64,000 nucleotides of DNA from Rhizobium sp. NRK18. Lineage in GTDB: Bacteria; Pseudomonadota; Alphaproteobacteria; Rhizobiales; Rhizobiaceae. The stretch is from assembly GCF_024385575.1 (NCBI RefSeq), contig NZ_JANFMV010000001.1, positions 2,819,681 to 2,883,680 of the forward strand. Reading direction: 5' to 3'. The translations under genes were made by a program, and so were the position numbers. Under the pieces are notes generated by a model that did no database searches, was not told the origin of the DNA, and was given only the letters and a program-made list of their open reading frames with translations. Position 1 is the stretch's first letter. Each line of letters opens with the position of its first letter. This document shows, one piece after another, positions 23,404 to 32,565 of this stretch.

Positions 23404-24954
23404 TCAGCCCTGGCTGACGGGCAGTGCCACGAAGCGGCTGCCCTGCTGGGTCTCGATCTGGAACAGCGCCTTGGTGCGGCCGTTGTCCTTGGCTTCCTTC
23501 AGGGCCTTGACGATGTCGTCGGCGCTGGAGATCTCCTGGTTGTTGACCGAGGTGATCTTGTCGCCGGCGCGGATGCCCTTGTCGGCGGCATCCGAGTTCG
23601 GATCGACGTCGTTGATGGTCACGCCGTTACCGTCGTCGGACGGCGCCACGCTGAGGCCGAGGTCGGCGAGCGCCTTGTCGGTGGACGGCGTTGCCTGGTC
23701 GGAGGAGCCCTGATCGGCGCTGGCAACCTTTTCAGCCGGCAGCGTGCCGAGCTTGACGCTCAGATCCTGCGACTTGCCGTCACGCCAGATCGTCACGTCG
23801 ACCTTCGCACCCGGAGCCATGGCCCCGATGCGGCGGGCAAGATCACGGGAGTCCTTGATCGGATCGCCGTTGACGGCGGTGACCACGTCACCCTTCTTGA
23901 TGCCAGCTTCCATGCCCGGAGAGTTCTCCTGCGGCTCGATCACCAGCGCACCCTTGGCTTCGGCGAGGCCGAGCGATTCGGCAATATCCTTGGTCACCGG
24001 CTGGATCTGAACACCGAGCCAGCCACGGTCGACCGTGCCGCTCTTGATCAGATCGTTGACGACGCCCTGTGCGACCGATGCCGGGATGGCGAAAGCGATG
24101 CCGACGTTGCCGCCGGATGGCGTGGAGATCGCGGTGTTGATGCCGATCACTTCGCCGTTCAGGTTGAAGGCCGGGCCACCGGAGTTGCCGGGGTTCACGG
24201 CAGCGTCGATCTGGATGAAGTCGTCATAGGGACCAGAATGGATATCGCGGCCACGGGCCGAAACGATACCTGCAGTCACCGTACCGCCGAGACCGAACGG
24301 GTTGCCGACAGCGACGACCCAGTCACCGACGCGCACCTTGTTGTCATCGGCAAACTGCACATAGGTGAACTTGCGCTTGGAATCGACCTTCAGCACGGCC
24401 AGGTCAGTGCGCGGATCGGTGCCGATCAGCTTGGCCGGCATTTCCGTGCCGTCGTTCATGACGACCGTGAAGGCGGAGCCGTCGGCAACGACGTGGTTGT
24501 TAGTGACGATGTAGCCGTCATCGGAGATGAAGAAGCCGGAACCCTGGGCGGTCGGGCGCAGGTGCGGCTTGCCCTTCGGCATCGGACCGCCATCCTGCGG
24601 GCCGCCGTTCGGACCACCATTCGGGCCGCCGAAATCACGGAAGAAGCGCTTCAGCGGATGGTCGTCGGGCAGGTTGTCGAAGCCGCGTTCGCCGAAGTTG
24701 AAGTAGAAGCCGCCATCGTCGGCTGCCGGCTGGATCTTGGATTCGACACGAACGGAAACGACGGCAGGGGAAACGGCATCGACGACATCGGCAAAGCTTG
24801 CAACGTGTGGCGCGTCGACTTCGACCGGGGCCGCATAGCTCTGTTCGACGAGAGCCGGAATGCCGGTCGACAGGAGCACCGCCGCAAGACCCGCGACAGT
24901 CGTGGACTTCAGGACGGTTTTCAGGGTGGTGCGACCGTTTTGAGTGCTCAACAT
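23404..24954 (-). CDS. degP: Periplasmic serine protease DegP/HtrA (Do family)
   Basis: 516-aa envelope protease/chaperone that degrades misfolded periplasmic proteins. The N-terminus is a signal sequence (VLKSTTVAGLAAVLLSTGIPALVEQSYA). The trypsin-like triad is intact: His154 (TNNHVVADG), Asp184 (DPRTDLAVLKVD) and Ser258 (GNSGGPAFN). The LA-loop-like insert before the protease core is Gly/Pro-rich (DFGGPNGGPNGGPQDGGP). Two PDZ domains follow, one starting near RGWLGVQIQPV and the other near LGLSVAPSDDG. The ATG at 24954 follows GAAGGTAATCCCC; an alternative at 24981 is possible. An intrinsic terminator follows. Confidence 0.94.
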   Translation of the reverse strand: MLSTQNGRTTLKTVLKSTTVAGLAAVLLSTGIPALVEQSYAAPVEVDAPHVASFADVVDAVSPAVVSVRVESKIQPAADDGGFYFNFGERGFDNLPDDHPLKRFFRDFGGPNGGPNGGPQDGGPMPKGKPHLRPTAQGSGFFISDDGYIVTNNHVVADGSAFTVVMNDGTEMPAKLIGTDPRTDLAVLKVDSKRKFTYVQFADDNKVRVGDWVVAVGNPFGLGGTVTAGIVSARGRDIHSGPYDDFIQIDAAVNPGNSGGPAFNLNGEVIGINTAISTPSGGNVGIAFAIPASVAQGVVNDLIKSGTVDRGWLGVQIQPVTKDIAESLGLAEAKGALVIEPQENSPGMEAGIKKGDVVTAVNGDPIKDSRDLARRIGAMAPGAKVDVTIWRDGKSQDLSVKLGTLPAEKVASADQGSSDQATPSTDKALADLGLSVAPSDDGNGVTINDVDPNSDAADKGIRAGDKITSVNNQEISSADDIVKALKEAKDNGRTKALFQIETQQGSRFVALPVSQG

Positions 24955-25019
24955 GGGGATTACCTTCTCTTCCTTTGTCATTTTGCCTTGGGGGTCGGCA
25001 GGAACAATCGATGAAGAAA

Positions 25020-25047
25020 GGTATAAGGGGTGAGACCTTACGGACAA
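25020..25047 (-). promoter_or_regulatory. Putative housekeeping promoter of degP
   Basis: On the minus strand, TTGTCC (25047-25042) and TATACC/TTATAC (25026-25020) are spaced 15-16 bp apart, about 65 bp before the degP ATG. This is close to a rhizobial sigma-70 promoter. No clear EcfG- or RpoH-type element was seen. Confidence 0.4.
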
Positions 25048-25116
25048 CTGACCGGGCGATGAATTTTTGGTAATGTTCGGCGCCCGTCGAGATCGCCGTC
25101 CAACATCCCCGAAAAT

Positions 25117-25572
25117 TCAGCTTTTCAGTATGTTTTCCAATTCCTTGGCTTCCGCTTCGGAGAGTGGCTTGCCGGTCGGGCGAGCGCGGTTCCTGCGGCC
25201 GTAGATGAACAACGCGAAACCTCCGGCAACGGCGAGCAGCACAGGCGCGCCCCACAGGATCAGCGTCTTCTCGCCGAACCGCGGCTTCAGGAGAACGAAT
25301 TCGCCGTAGCGCGACACGATATAGTCGATGACCTGCTGGTCGGTATCGCCCTGCGTCAGCCGGTTTCGCACCAGCAATCGCAGATCGCGGGCGAGATCGG
25401 CGTTCGAATCGTCGATCGACTGATTCTGGCAGACCATGCAGCGAAGCTCGGCAGAAATCGTCCGCGCCCTCGCCTCGAGCGCGGGATCGGACAGCACCTC
25501 ATCCGGATTGACGGCGAAAGCCGGCGCCGCCGTGATCAGGAACGCGATAATCAGGAGAAGACGGCGGATCAT
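25117..25572 (-). CDS. ccmH: Cytochrome c maturation protein CcmH/CycL
   Basis: 151-aa membrane-anchored thiol-reductase subunit of the haem lyase system. A signal peptide ([20 protein letters not shown]) precedes the periplasmic domain with the redox motif [10 protein letters not shown] (Cys45, Cys48), which keeps the apocytochrome CXXCH motif reduced. A C-terminal TM helix ([22 protein letters not shown]) follows. The start codon overlaps the ccmF stop by 4 nt (ATGA), which supports translational coupling. Last gene of the cycHJKL operon. Confidence 0.95.
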   Translation of the reverse strand: MIRRLLLIIAFLITAAPAFAVNPDEVLSDPALEARARTISAELRCMVCQNQSIDDSNADLARDLRLLVRNRLTQGDTDQQVIDYIVSRYGEFVLLKPRFGEKTLILWGAPVLLAVAGGFALFIYGRRNRARPTGKPLSEAEAKELENILKS

Positions 25573-27560
25573 TCGGCCGCCTCCACTGCCGGTCTCGCCG
25601 CCACCTTGGCCCGCCGCTTCGGCGCGCCGACGCGCAGGCGACGGTCGCTCAGCGACACAAAACCGCCGACCATCATGATCAGGGCGCCGCCCCAGATGCA
25701 GAGGATGAACGGCTTCCACCAGATGCGCACGACCATGCCGCCGTCATCCGTCGGATCGCCCAGCGAAACGTAAAGCTGGCTGAGGCCGAAGGTGCGGATG
25801 CCGGCTTCCGTCGTCGGCATGCGGCGGGCCGTGTAGAGCCGCTTGGAGGAGAAGAAATCAGAGACCTGCACACCGCCGCGGGCAATGGAGAAATGGCCCG
25901 AATCCTCGGTGTAGTTCGGTCCCTTGCCGGATTTCATCCCGTCGAAGGTGATCTGATAGCCGCCCGCTTCCGTCGTCGCGCCCGGTTTCATCTCCACGAC
26001 GTTCTCCGTCGCAAATGTCGTGACGGCGACAACGCCGAGGACCGAGACGCCGAAGCCCGCATGGGCGATCGCCGTTCCGAACGCCGAGCGCGGCAGGCCT
26101 GTCAGGCGCTTCCAGCCGACGCTCAGCCCGACCTTGGAGAAACCGGCGCGGTAGAAGAGATCGGCGAATGCGCCGAAGATCAGGTAGAAGCCCGCCCCGA
26201 GGCCAAGGAGCGCCATGAGCGGCCCGCCGTTCTGCATGTAGAACAGGATCGCCGCAGCGATGAAGGCGACGATCGCGAAGATGTAGAGCCGCTGGAAGGC
26301 GCCCAACAGGTCGCCCCGCTTCCACGCCAGCAGCGGCCCGAACGGCACGGCGACGATCAGCGGCACCATCAACAGGCCGAAGGTCAGGTTGAAGAACGGC
26401 GCGCCGACGGAGATCTTCTCGCCGGTCAGCGTTTCGAGCAGCAGCGGATAAAGCGTGCCGATCAGAACCGTTGCGGTCGACACCGTGAGGATCAGATTGT
26501 TGAGCACCAGCGCGCCCTCTCGGGAGATCGGCGCGAACAGCCCGCCGGCTTTCAACAGCGGCGCGCGGAAGGCAAACAGGCTCAACGAGCCGCCGATGAA
26601 GATGATCAGGATGCAGAGGATGAAGATGCCGCGCGACGGGTCGGAGGCAAACGCATGCACCGAGGTCAGGACGCCGGAGCGCACGAGGAAGGTGCCGAGC
26701 AGCGACAGCGAGAAGGTCAGGATGGCAAGCAGCACCGTCCAGATCTTCAGGGCCTCGCGTTTTTCCATGACCAGTGCCGAATGCAGGAGCGCCGTACCGG
26801 CGAGCCATGGCATGAAGGAGGCGTTCTCGACCGGATCCCAGAACCACCAGCCGCCCCAGCCGAGCTCGTAATAGGCCCAGTAGGACCCCATGGCGATGCC
26901 CGCCGTCAGGAACGTCCATGCCGTCAGCGTCCAGGGACGAACCCAGCGCGCCCAGGCCGCATCGATGCGGCCATCGAGAAGCGCCGCAACGGCAAAGGAG
27001 AAGCAGACCGAGAAGCCGACATAGCCGAGATAGAGAAGCGGCGGATGAATGGCGAGGCCGACATCCTGCAGCACCGGGTTCAGATCCTTGCCTTCCGCCG
27101 GCGGCGGGAAAAGCCGCGCAAAAGGGTTCGAGGTCAGGAGGATGAAGAGGGTGAAGGCGAAGCCGATCCAGGCCTGCACCGCCAGCACATTGGCCTTCAG
27201 CGTATCAGGAATGTTGCGGCCGAACAGGGCGACGAGGGCGCTGAAGAAGGCGAGGATCAGCAGCCACAGCATCATCGAGCCTTCGTGGTTGCCCCACACG
27301 CCCGAAAACTTGTAGAGCGCCGGCACCAGCGAGTGCGAATTCTCCCAGACGTTGACGACCGAGAAGTCGGACGTCATGTGCGCGCGCGCCAGCATGGCGA
27401 AGGAAAAGGCGACCAGCGCAAAACCGGTCAGCGCCGCATAGGAGGCAAGATCCATCAGTCCCGCATCGCCGCGTCTGGCGCCGACGACCGGCAGGATCGA
27501 CTGGACCAGCATCACGCCGAGCGCCAATACGAGCGCATAATGTCCAAGCTCGGTCATCAT
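25569..27560 (-). CDS. ccmF: Haem lyase CcmF/CycK
   Basis: 663-aa polytopic membrane protein that catalyses transfer of haem from CcmE to apocytochrome c. It has many helices and the haem-handling WWD motif [18 protein letters not shown] near residues 232-249; conserved periplasmic His residues occur nearby (HPPLLYLGY and the ALLHSAL region). Length fits the family (about 650 aa). It overlaps ccmE at its start and ccmH at its end by 4 nt each, so the operon is translationally coupled. Confidence 0.96.
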   Translation of the reverse strand: MMTELGHYALVLALGVMLVQSILPVVGARRGDAGLMDLASYAALTGFALVAFSFAMLARAHMTSDFSVVNVWENSHSLVPALYKFSGVWGNHEGSMMLWLLILAFFSALVALFGRNIPDTLKANVLAVQAWIGFAFTLFILLTSNPFARLFPPPAEGKDLNPVLQDVGLAIHPPLLYLGYVGFSVCFSFAVAALLDGRIDAAWARWVRPWTLTAWTFLTAGIAMGSYWAYYELGWGGWWFWDPVENASFMPWLAGTALLHSALVMEKREALKIWTVLLAILTFSLSLLGTFLVRSGVLTSVHAFASDPSRGIFILCILIIFIGGSLSLFAFRAPLLKAGGLFAPISREGALVLNNLILTVSTATVLIGTLYPLLLETLTGEKISVGAPFFNLTFGLLMVPLIVAVPFGPLLAWKRGDLLGAFQRLYIFAIVAFIAAAILFYMQNGGPLMALLGLGAGFYLIFGAFADLFYRAGFSKVGLSVGWKRLTGLPRSAFGTAIAHAGFGVSVLGVVAVTTFATENVVEMKPGATTEAGGYQITFDGMKSGKGPNYTEDSGHFSIARGGVQVSDFFSSKRLYTARRMPTTEAGIRTFGLSQLYVSLGDPTDDGGMVVRIWWKPFILCIWGGALIMMVGGFVSLSDRRLRVGAPKRRAKVAARPAVEAAE

Positions 27561-28009
27561 TTGATGGTTTCCTTGCCAGAAAGCGTTACGCCCCGCGCCT
27601 CCAGCCTGTCGGCGACATCCTTGGGCATGTAGGTCTCATCATGCTTGGCAAGCACGGTATCGGCAACGAAAACATCGCTGCCCGGCTCGAACTTGCCTTC
27701 GGCCACCACGCCCTGCCCCTCGCGGAACAGGTCCGGCAGGATGCCGGTATAGGTCACCTTAACATTGGCCTGGGTATCGGTCACGACGAAGGTCGAGGTC
27801 GTTCCGGCGCCGCGCACCCAGCTACCCTCCTCGACCAGTCCGCCAAGCCTGATCCGGGTGCCCGGCTGCACATGCGCCTCGGCCAGATCACCGGGGACGT
27901 AGAAATAGGCGACCGACTGGCCGAAGGCGAACATAACGAGGAGAACGGCGGCGATGATGAACCCCATGCCGCAGCCGATCACCGCGAGGCGTTTCTGCTT
28001 GCGTGTCAT
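27557..28009 (-). CDS. ccmE: Haem chaperone CcmE/CycJ
   Basis: 150-aa periplasmic haem carrier anchored by an N-terminal helix ([23 protein letters not shown]). The OB-fold domain carries the covalent haem-binding His123 in [13 protein letters not shown], with the conserved Tyr127. It receives haem from CcmC/CcmAB-D (not in this window) and hands it to CcmF. Both ends overlap neighbouring operon genes by 4 nt. Confidence 0.96.
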   Translation of the reverse strand: MTRKQKRLAVIGCGMGFIIAAVLLVMFAFGQSVAYFYVPGDLAEAHVQPGTRIRLGGLVEEGSWVRGAGTTSTFVVTDTQANVKVTYTGILPDLFREGQGVVAEGKFEPGSDVFVADTVLAKHDETYMPKDVADRLEARGVTLSGKETIK

Positions 28010-29145
28010 TGGCTTGCTCCATCCACCGTCAGACCCATTTCCTTGCCGAGCGCAACGAGCTCCCTGCGCTGGTCGCCATCAGCCGGAAAGGTCTTCAGCG
28101 CGGTCTTGAGGGCTTCCTCGGCCTTGTCCTTCTGGTTCAGCACCGCATAGGAGCGTACCAGCCGCATCCAGCCCTCGAAATTGTTCGGGTCGTCGGCGAG
28201 CTTCTGGGCGAGGCTTGCAACCATCGACTGGATCATCTGCTGACGATCGCCCGACGACATGTCCTTGGCGGCTTCGACATCGTCTGCGGTCGGATTGCCC
28301 GGTGCCTTGCCGTCATTTTCGGCGATTGCCGGCGCCCCGCCAACCTGGGCGATGTGGCGGTTTACCAGCGGCATCCATGGCGCGTCGGCGGGGCTTTCCG
28401 CCGCCAGAGCCTTGAAGGCCGCCAGTGCTTCTTCGCGCTTGCCGCTCTCTTCCAGCGCCAGCGCAAGATAGTATTTCGCCTTCGGATTGTTGCCGTCGAG
28501 CGCGACCGACTTCTGAAAGATCTGCTGCGCCTCGTCGGTGACGATGCCGTCATTGCCGGCGACCAGCGTCTCGCCGAGGCCGGACAGACGTTCGGCATTC
28601 TCGCCGAGAAGCCGGATTGCGTTGCGGTAGGCGAGTTCGGCGTCACCGATGCGCATGTTGCGGAAATAGATCGGCGCCAGCAGGTCCCAGCCGCCGCCGT
28701 CATCGGGATTGTCGGCAAGATGGCGTTCGGCCTTGGCGATCAGGATGCCGACGTCGTTACCGGGATTTTCCATCCGGGCCTCGAGCGGCTCGTCCGGCGC
28801 GCCGGGTGAACCAGTCAGGCCATAGAGATAGATCGCAGTGCCGGCGACGGCGAGCACGACGACGGCGGAGACCAGCACATGCCGGCCGCCGGCCTTCCGC
28901 TGCTGCGCCTTGTCCTTGGAAACGGCGATCAGCCGCCGGCCGATCTCGGCGCGGGCATATTCGGCTTCTTCCGCCGAAATCAGGCCGGATGCGCGGTCCC
29001 GCTCCAGTTCGGAGAGCTGGTCGCGATAGACGGCCGCTTCGCCCGCATGCGTTTCATCGGGTTGTCGTCCCTTTCGCAAAAGCGGCATGACAAGCAAGGC
29101 CGCGACGAGGACGGTCAGAAGTGTGGCAAGAATCCAGAAATCCAT
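28006..29145 (-). CDS. ccmI: Cytochrome c biogenesis protein CcmI/CycH
   Basis: 379-aa membrane-bound apocytochrome chaperone. Two N-terminal helices ([23 protein letters not shown] and [20 protein letters not shown]) enclose a cytoplasmic coiled segment ([29 protein letters not shown]). A periplasmic TPR-like domain follows, with repeats such as [28 protein letters not shown]. It presents apocytochromes to the haem lyase. The ATG at 29145 starts at the first helix; longer readings are unconvincing. First gene of the operon. Confidence 0.94.
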   Translation of the reverse strand: MDFWILATLLTVLVAALLVMPLLRKGRQPDETHAGEAAVYRDQLSELERDRASGLISAEEAEYARAEIGRRLIAVSKDKAQQRKAGGRHVLVSAVVVLAVAGTAIYLYGLTGSPGAPDEPLEARMENPGNDVGILIAKAERHLADNPDDGGGWDLLAPIYFRNMRIGDAELAYRNAIRLLGENAERLSGLGETLVAGNDGIVTDEAQQIFQKSVALDGNNPKAKYYLALALEESGKREEALAAFKALAAESPADAPWMPLVNRHIAQVGGAPAIAENDGKAPGNPTADDVEAAKDMSSGDRQQMIQSMVASLAQKLADDPNNFEGWMRLVRSYAVLNQKDKAEEALKTALKTFPADGDQRRELVALGKEMGLTVDGASQ

Positions 29146-29266
29146 GGCGATCCAAATACTGCAAGCGCGGGGGCTTTCCAACGCACAAAGTGGCGGACGC
29201 GGCAAATTGCTGCGTTTGGCCACAATCGGACACGCTTTTAAGCCTTCAGCCTTGCGCCACCATGAT

Positions 29267-29677
29267 TCATATCAAAGGCGTCCAGCTGCCATCCTGGTTG
29301 CGGCAGGCGACGCCCTTGGCGACCTTCTCGCCGTTCGGCGTCTGCAGCGTATGGGAATATTGCCGGCAGTTCTGCGATCCGACCTGATAGGGCGCCGCGG
29401 CGACAACCTTGCCGCTGAAGCTGCGGCCGGTCCAGGTGACGGCCTGACCGCCGGGCGCCGCCTCCAGCGCCCGATACTCCGCTTCCAGCGCCCGCTGCTT
29501 GTCGCCATCGCCGAGATCGGCGCCGGTCAGGCGCACGATGCCGCCGTTCAGCGCAGAGATGAAGCGGCCCGGCTGCTCGGCGCTGCCGATCTTCGGCCCG
29601 TTCAGCGCCTGGCATCCGCTCAGGACCATGGCAGTAAGGCAAAGGGACGTGGCGAACGAAGACCTGATGAAATTCAT
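29267..29677 (-). CDS. Small outer-membrane-type lipoprotein (surface antigen-like)
   Basis: 136-aa lipoprotein precursor. The signal peptide ends in the lipobox VLSGC, so Cys is lipidated and the protein anchored to a membrane. The C-terminal half (TGRSFSGKVVAAAPY ... NCRQYSHTLQT ... GVACRNQDGSWTPL) matches the pattern of the RT0821/Lpp0805-type surface protein family, with a Cys pair in xCRxYxx and ACRxxDGSW. Role unknown; possibly envelope integrity. Lies between the cytochrome c operon and feuQ on the same strand. Confidence 0.75.
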   Translation of the reverse strand: MNFIRSSFATSLCLTAMVLSGCQALNGPKIGSAEQPGRFISALNGGIVRLTGADLGDGDKQRALEAEYRALEAAPGGQAVTWTGRSFSGKVVAAAPYQVGSQNCRQYSHTLQTPNGEKVAKGVACRNQDGSWTPLI

Positions 29678-29827
29678 GAGACTGGAATACCGGGAACTGA
29701 GCTGATGTCTGTATTTGGTCGAAAGTGACTTTGCCCAAAGGACTTGGCTTTCGTCCATGGCGTCATTGTGGCGAAGTCTTCACGCTTTTAACACAATCCC
29801 GGCAAAGCTGAACCGTGTCATTGCATC

Positions 29828-31213
29828 TCAAGTGTTTTCGCGGATCAGCGCCGGCAGCAGCAGGCGGGCGCGAAGCCCTCCCATCGCGCCGCGCGACAAT
29901 GCGAAATCGCCTTCGTATTCCGTGGCGATCTCCTTGACGATCGAAAGGCCGAGCCCCGTTCCGGGCTTGCTCTCGTCGAGCCGCCGGCCGCGCTTCATCG
30001 CTTCCTTGATCTCGCCCGGCTCCAGCCCCGGCCCGTCATCCTCGACGACGATCTCCACCTTGGGTCGGGAGCCCGTCTCCTCGACCGCGCGGGCGACCGA
30101 AATCGCCACCCGGCCCTTGGCGAAGCGGGCGGCGTTTTCCAGAAGATTGCCGACGGTCTCCTCGAGATCCTGCGCCTCCATCGCCAGCATCAGGTCCTTC
30201 GGCTCCACCGTGAGCGTGAACTCGACGCCGTCGTTCAGCCGCCGCATGACGCGCACCAGCCGCTCCAGCACCGGTTCGATCTCGGCTCGCGCCAGCACCG
30301 TGTCGCGCTGCGCGGCGATGCGGGCGCGGTTGAGGTAGGACTGCACCTGCGCCTGCATCGTGTCGGCCTGGTTGCGCACCAGCTCGCCCTGCGCGCCGTT
30401 GATGACCCGCGATTCGTTCAACAGCACCGCGATCGGCGTCTTCAGCGAATGGGCGAGGTTGCCGACCTGCATGCGGGCGCGCTCGACGATGCGCCGGTTG
30501 CTCTCGATCAGCGCGTTGACCTCGTTGGCGAGCGGCTGGATTTCGCGCGGGAAATTCTCCGGCAGCTTCTCGCTCTCGCCGCCGCGGATCTTCTCCAGCG
30601 CCTTCCTGGCCCGATCGAGCGGTCGCAGGCCGAGCAGGATCGCCAGCGCGTTGATGACAAGGCTGCCGAAACCGAAGACGCCGAGCGCCAGATAGAGCCG
30701 ATGCGAGAAATAGCGCACGTCATCCTCGACGACCTGCGTATTGCCGGCCACGCGGAACCTCGCGATACGGCCGTCGTTGTCCATGATGACCTCGGTTTCG
30801 GCGATCATCACGGTGTTGCCGGCGCCGTCCGGTTCGGAATAGAGCCGTTCGTAATTGGCGTCGAATGGCACCGCCGTGGTCGAGATCACCGGCAGCTTGA
30901 TGTCGCCAAGCGACGAGGAAACCAGCGGTTCGGCCTTGTAGTCGCCGATCGGCTCGACCATCCAGTACCAGCCGCTGGCCGGCTGCTGGAAATCGAGATT
31001 TCCCAATTGCGGCGAGCCGGTCAGCTTTCCGGCATCGTCAACGGAAACCGAGTTGATGACGTTGTAGAGCTGGGCGTGCAGCAGTCCCTCGAAACCGCGT
31101 TCGGCGCCGCGCCGGTAGAGCGTCGAGATGACGAGCGCGATCACCACGATCGCCACCGCCGACCATATGGTCGCCAGCAGCAGAACGCGGAAGGTCAGGG
31201 AACTGTTGCGCAT
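29828..31213 (-). CDS. feuQ: Sensor histidine kinase FeuQ
   Basis: 461-aa PhoQ-like sensor. TM1 is about residues 12-34, a periplasmic sensory domain about 35-170, and TM2 about 174-196; HAMP-like linker, HisKA with VGNLAHSLKTPIAVL (phospho-His 255), then HATPase boxes NAARFA, DDGPGLEP and GTGLGLSIV. In S. meliloti, FeuQ with FeuP activates ndvA and so cyclic glucan export, needed for osmoadaptation and symbiosis. The gene begins 5 bp after feuP, and a feuN homologue lies just upstream, which is the main reason for the specific name. Confidence 0.87.
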   Translation of the reverse strand: MRNSSLTFRVLLLATIWSAVAIVVIALVISTLYRRGAERGFEGLLHAQLYNVINSVSVDDAGKLTGSPQLGNLDFQQPASGWYWMVEPIGDYKAEPLVSSSLGDIKLPVISTTAVPFDANYERLYSEPDGAGNTVMIAETEVIMDNDGRIARFRVAGNTQVVEDDVRYFSHRLYLALGVFGFGSLVINALAILLGLRPLDRARKALEKIRGGESEKLPENFPREIQPLANEVNALIESNRRIVERARMQVGNLAHSLKTPIAVLLNESRVINGAQGELVRNQADTMQAQVQSYLNRARIAAQRDTVLARAEIEPVLERLVRVMRRLNDGVEFTLTVEPKDLMLAMEAQDLEETVGNLLENAARFAKGRVAISVARAVEETGSRPKVEIVVEDDGPGLEPGEIKEAMKRGRRLDESKPGTGLGLSIVKEIATEYEGDFALSRGAMGGLRARLLLPALIRENT

Positions 31214-31218
31214 CGCCC

Positions 31219-31905
31219 CTATTTCGCGTCGGCGGCTTTGGCGTCACCGGGCGCCTGCATCCGGTATCCGAGCCCGCGCACCGTTTCGATAAGGTCGACG
31301 CCGAGCTTCTTGCGCAGGCGGCCGACAAAAACCTCGATCGTGTTGGAATCACGGTCGAAGTCCTGGTCGTACATGTGCTCGACCAGTTCGGTGCGCGACA
31401 CCACCTCGCCGAGGTGGTGCATCAGATAGGACAGGAGGCGGTATTCGTGCGAGGTGAGTTTCAGCGTCATGCCGTTGACGGTCGCCTTCGAACTCTTGGT
31501 GTCGAGGCGCACCGGGCCGCAGCTGATTTCGGAGGTGACGACGCCCGCCGCCCGGCGGATCAGCGCGCGCAGGCGCGCCAGCACTTCCTCGACGTGGAAC
31601 GGTTTGGTGACGTAGTCGTCGGCGCCGGCGTCGATGCCGGCCACCTTGTCCGACCAGCGGTCGCGGGCGGTGAGGATCAGCACGGGCATCGCCCGGCCCT
31701 CGGCGCGCCACTTCTCCAGCACCGTGATGCCGTCCATCTCCGGCAGGCCGATATCGAGAACCACCGCATCATAGGGCTCGGTTTCGCCCAGAAAGTGGCC
31801 TTCCTCGCCGTCGAATGCCTGATCGACCACATAGCCGGCCTCCTTCAGCGTCTCGCTCAGCTGCCGGTTGAGATTTTCGTCATCCTCGACGACCAGAATG
31901 CGCAT
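31219..31905 (-). CDS. feuP: OmpR-family response regulator FeuP
   Basis: 228-aa regulator: receiver with phospho-acceptor Asp51 (VVLDIGLPEMDG), Thr/Lys switch residues (LTARDRW, TKPFHVEEV), and a winged-helix effector domain (LTSHEYRLLSYLMHHLGEVVSRTELVEHMY...NTIEVFVGRLRKKL). Start at 31905 is preceded by GAGGGTGGGACCGCC. Known FeuP controls ndvA. It is immediately followed by feuQ and separated from feuN by a strong intrinsic terminator. Confidence 0.88.
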   Translation of the reverse strand: MRILVVEDDENLNRQLSETLKEAGYVVDQAFDGEEGHFLGETEPYDAVVLDIGLPEMDGITVLEKWRAEGRAMPVLILTARDRWSDKVAGIDAGADDYVTKPFHVEEVLARLRALIRRAAGVVTSEISCGPVRLDTKSSKATVNGMTLKLTSHEYRLLSYLMHHLGEVVSRTELVEHMYDQDFDRDSNTIEVFVGRLRKKLGVDLIETVRGLGYRMQAPGDAKAADAK

Positions 31906-31927
31906 GGCGGTCCCACCCTCTTCACAT

Positions 31928-31965
31928 AAAAAAACCTCCCGCCCGGAATCACCGGGCGGGAGGTT
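31928..31965 (-). terminator. Strong intrinsic terminator between feuN and feuP
   Basis: On the minus strand a perfect 14-bp stem (AACCTCCCGCCCGG / CCGGGCGGGAGGTT) with a 5-nt loop is followed by a 7-base T run (31934-31928), the first two T of which are also in the stem. It lies 8 bp after the feuN stop and 22 bp before the feuP start. It should end most feuN transcripts. Confidence 0.85.
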
Positions 31966-31973
31966 GCAGTCTA

Positions 31974-32222
31974 TTACATCGGGACCTTTTTCGTCACCTT
32001 CTTCGGTCGTTCGCCGTCCCGTTGCACGAGAACGGTCACGACACAGGAATTGCCAGACGCCTGGACGGAGAGCAACTGCCCTCCCGTCTCGGACACCACC
32101 TGCGAGGCGGCAGCCTGGCAATTGCCCCCCGCCTGGACCACATAGCGGGTCGTCTGCGGCGGCTCGAAGGCCATGCCCGACAGTCCGGCAGTGAGTGCGG
32201 CGATGATCAGGGGAGACGCCAT
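31974..32222 (-). CDS. feuN: Periplasmic inhibitor FeuN
   Basis: 82-aa secreted protein directly upstream of feuP. Signal peptide MASPLIIAALTAGLSGMAFE; the mature part has a Cys pair (GGNCQAAAS and GNSCVVTVLVQ) and a basic tail (KKVTKKVPM). Size, secretion signal and position match S. meliloti FeuN, an essential small periplasmic protein that restrains the FeuQ kinase. The ATG at 32222 follows AAAGGGATAGCA; an in-frame ATG at 32240 is less likely. Its transcript is separated from feuPQ by a terminator, which may set the inhibitor-to-kinase ratio. Confidence 0.78.
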   Translation of the reverse strand: MASPLIIAALTAGLSGMAFEPPQTTRYVVQAGGNCQAAASQVVSETGGQLLSVQASGNSCVVTVLVQRDGERPKKVTKKVPM

Positions 32223-32335
32223 TGCTATCCCTTTCGGCATTAAACGATATTGAAGCCGGTTCTAACCGATCCCACCTGAACAGCAAATGAATGGCAAGGG
32301 AAGCCCAATTTGCGCCGCAATTCGGTTGCAGCCGG

Positions 32336-32542
32336 CTATTTCAGCGCCTTTTTGGCGGTGACGCGACCATAGAGCGCGACCAGTCCGCCGACTGCACCGG
32401 TGATTGCCGTGATCGATTCCACGACCTGTCCCTGGTCGGATACGCCCAGTTCGAGGCCGCCATATTGGGCCAGCGACGCGCCGATCGCAACCAGCGCGCC
32501 CCAGACCGCCTTCGATTGATACCAGTTCTTCTCGCTTTCCAT
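32336..32542 (-). CDS. Holin-like small membrane protein at GTA cluster end
   Basis: 68-aa protein with two hydrophobic stretches (WGALVAIGASLAQYG, then SITAITGAVGGLVALYG) and a basic C-terminus (RVTAKKALK). This is the standard look of small phage holin/lysis-membrane proteins. It lies 23 bp after g15 on the same strand and has an RBS (AGGAGAAGAGC). With the GH19 protein upstream it could provide the lysis functions of the particle. Function is inferred from size, topology and position. Confidence 0.65.
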   Translation of the reverse strand: MESEKNWYQSKAVWGALVAIGASLAQYGGLELGVSDQGQVVESITAITGAVGGLVALYGRVTAKKALK

Positions 32543-32565
32543 GCTCTTCTCCTTTCGCTCTGTTT

